Below, in pieces: positions 14,267 to 14,728 of a stretch of 14,728 bases of DNA. Numbering within the stretch: the first letter of the stretch is position 1; every line of letters begins with the position of its first letter. Source of the DNA: DATLBY01 sp035526665 (lineage in GTDB: Bacteria; Acidobacteriota; Terriglobia; Bryobacterales; Bryobacteraceae). A program made the translations under genes and the position numbers. The stretch lies in contig DATLBY010000189.1 of assembly GCA_035526665.1 (NCBI GenBank), forward strand, positions 1-14,728. Reading direction: 5' to 3'. The notes under the pieces were generated by a model. It saw nothing but the letters and a program-made list of their open reading frames with translations, made no database searches and was not told the DNA's origin.

Positions 14267-14728
14267 TCATTTCAGCAGTACACCCACGATTCCCGCAAGC
14301 ACGATGACGACTGGTTCCGGAATACGGCGTACCTTCCAGAGAATCAGGAACGTGACAGCAGCCAGTACGGCTGTAGGCAAATCGACGATGGCGCGGCGTC
14401 CCAGCACAACGGCCGCCCCGGCAATCGCGCCTGTCGCGGCAGCCGTCACTCCTTCGACGAAGGCAGCAATCCAGGGATTCTGTGCAATTCGCTGGAAGTA
14501 CGGCGCCGGCACGATGACGAACAGATAGCAAGGCAGGAATACGCCCAAAGCCGCCGAAAGGCCGCCCAATACACCAGCCACCAGGTAGCCGATGAAGGCG
14601 ACGGTAATAACGACCGGACCCGGCGTGATCATTGCTACTGCGACGGCGTCCAGAAACTGACGCTCCGTTAACCAGTGGAACTGGTTGACCACGCCGCCGT
14701 GGAGAAAGGGAACAATCGCCAGTCCGCT
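14267..14728 (-). CDS. chrA: Chromate transporter (CHR family), C-terminal part; 5' end outside window
   Basis: ChrA-type transporters are inner-membrane proteins that expel chromate; some CHR proteins may carry other oxyanions such as sulfate. The frame is open to the window edge, so 153 C-terminal residues are seen. The sequence begins within the second CHR domain, SGLAIVPFLHGGVV, and continues with WLTERQFLDAVAVAMITPGP and VVITVAFIGYLVAG, hallmark CHR blocks. Four to five hydrophobic segments follow, ending at GIVGVLLK. A GTG at 14692 is internal, not the start, because the coding similarity continues upstream of it. The gene leads into the DUF1259 gene after 38 nt, with no terminator-like hairpin between. 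Whether the full protein has one or two CHR domains, and whether it is chromate-specific, cannot be told here. Confidence 0.9.
   Translation of the reverse strand, partial: SGLAIVPFLHGGVVNQFHWLTERQFLDAVAVAMITPGPVVITVAFIGYLVAGVLGGLSAALGVFLPCYLFVIVPAPYFQRIAQNPWIAAFVEGVTAAATGAIAGAAVVLGRRAIVDLPTAVLAAVTFLILWKVRRIPEPVVIVLAGIVGVLLK

Overview
This is a gene-dense, GC-rich bacterial chromosome segment. It has no RNA genes, no CRISPR array, no recognisable mobile element and no gene-free stretch longer than about 80 bases. The gene mix is a dapA-dapD lysine pair, a PQQ-dependent dehydrogenase, multihaem cytochrome c, FG-GAP/VCBS protein, TMTC-like TPR membrane protein and DUF1259 protein. Together with the protein style, this suggests an acidobacterium, perhaps Bryobacterales/Solibacter-like. 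That placement is inference from protein flavour only.

Layout. (1) 1-1171, plus strand: the 3' end of dapA followed by an overlapping dapD, part of succinylase-type lysine/diaminopimelate synthesis. (2) 1160-9633, minus strand: a tightly packed seven-gene run. In transcription order it holds a HerA-like ATPase, a secreted FG-GAP/VCBS protein, a GT2 rhamnosyltransferase-like enzyme, a GT2 dolichol-phosphate-mannose-synthase-like enzyme, a DUF2304 membrane protein, a TMTC-like GT-C/TPR membrane protein and a GT4 glycosyltransferase. Every junction is a stop/start overlap or a gap of 14 nt or less, so the run looks like one transcript making or attaching a surface glycan. (3) 9684-10931, minus strand: an ACS-family MFS importer that carries the four residues known to be functional in the galactonate transporter DgoT. 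It lies 50 nt upstream of the ATPase. (4) 11013-13269, plus strand: a periplasmic PQQ sugar/alcohol dehydrogenase, translationally coupled to a small five-haem cytochrome c. This pair is transcribed divergently from the MFS gene. A plausible picture is periplasmic oxidation of a sugar or alcohol, electrons leaving through the cytochrome, and the resulting acid being imported by the transporter. (5) 13272-14728, minus strand: the C-terminal half of a chromate-type transporter (ChrA) cut by the window edge, then a secreted two-copy DUF1259 protein with a repeated HxHx11H motif.

The least explained parts are the ChrA-DUF1259 pair, the five-haem cytochrome coupled to a PQQ dehydrogenase, and the ATPase/FG-GAP/glycosyltransferase operon. 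No complete novel defence or mobile system is visible.
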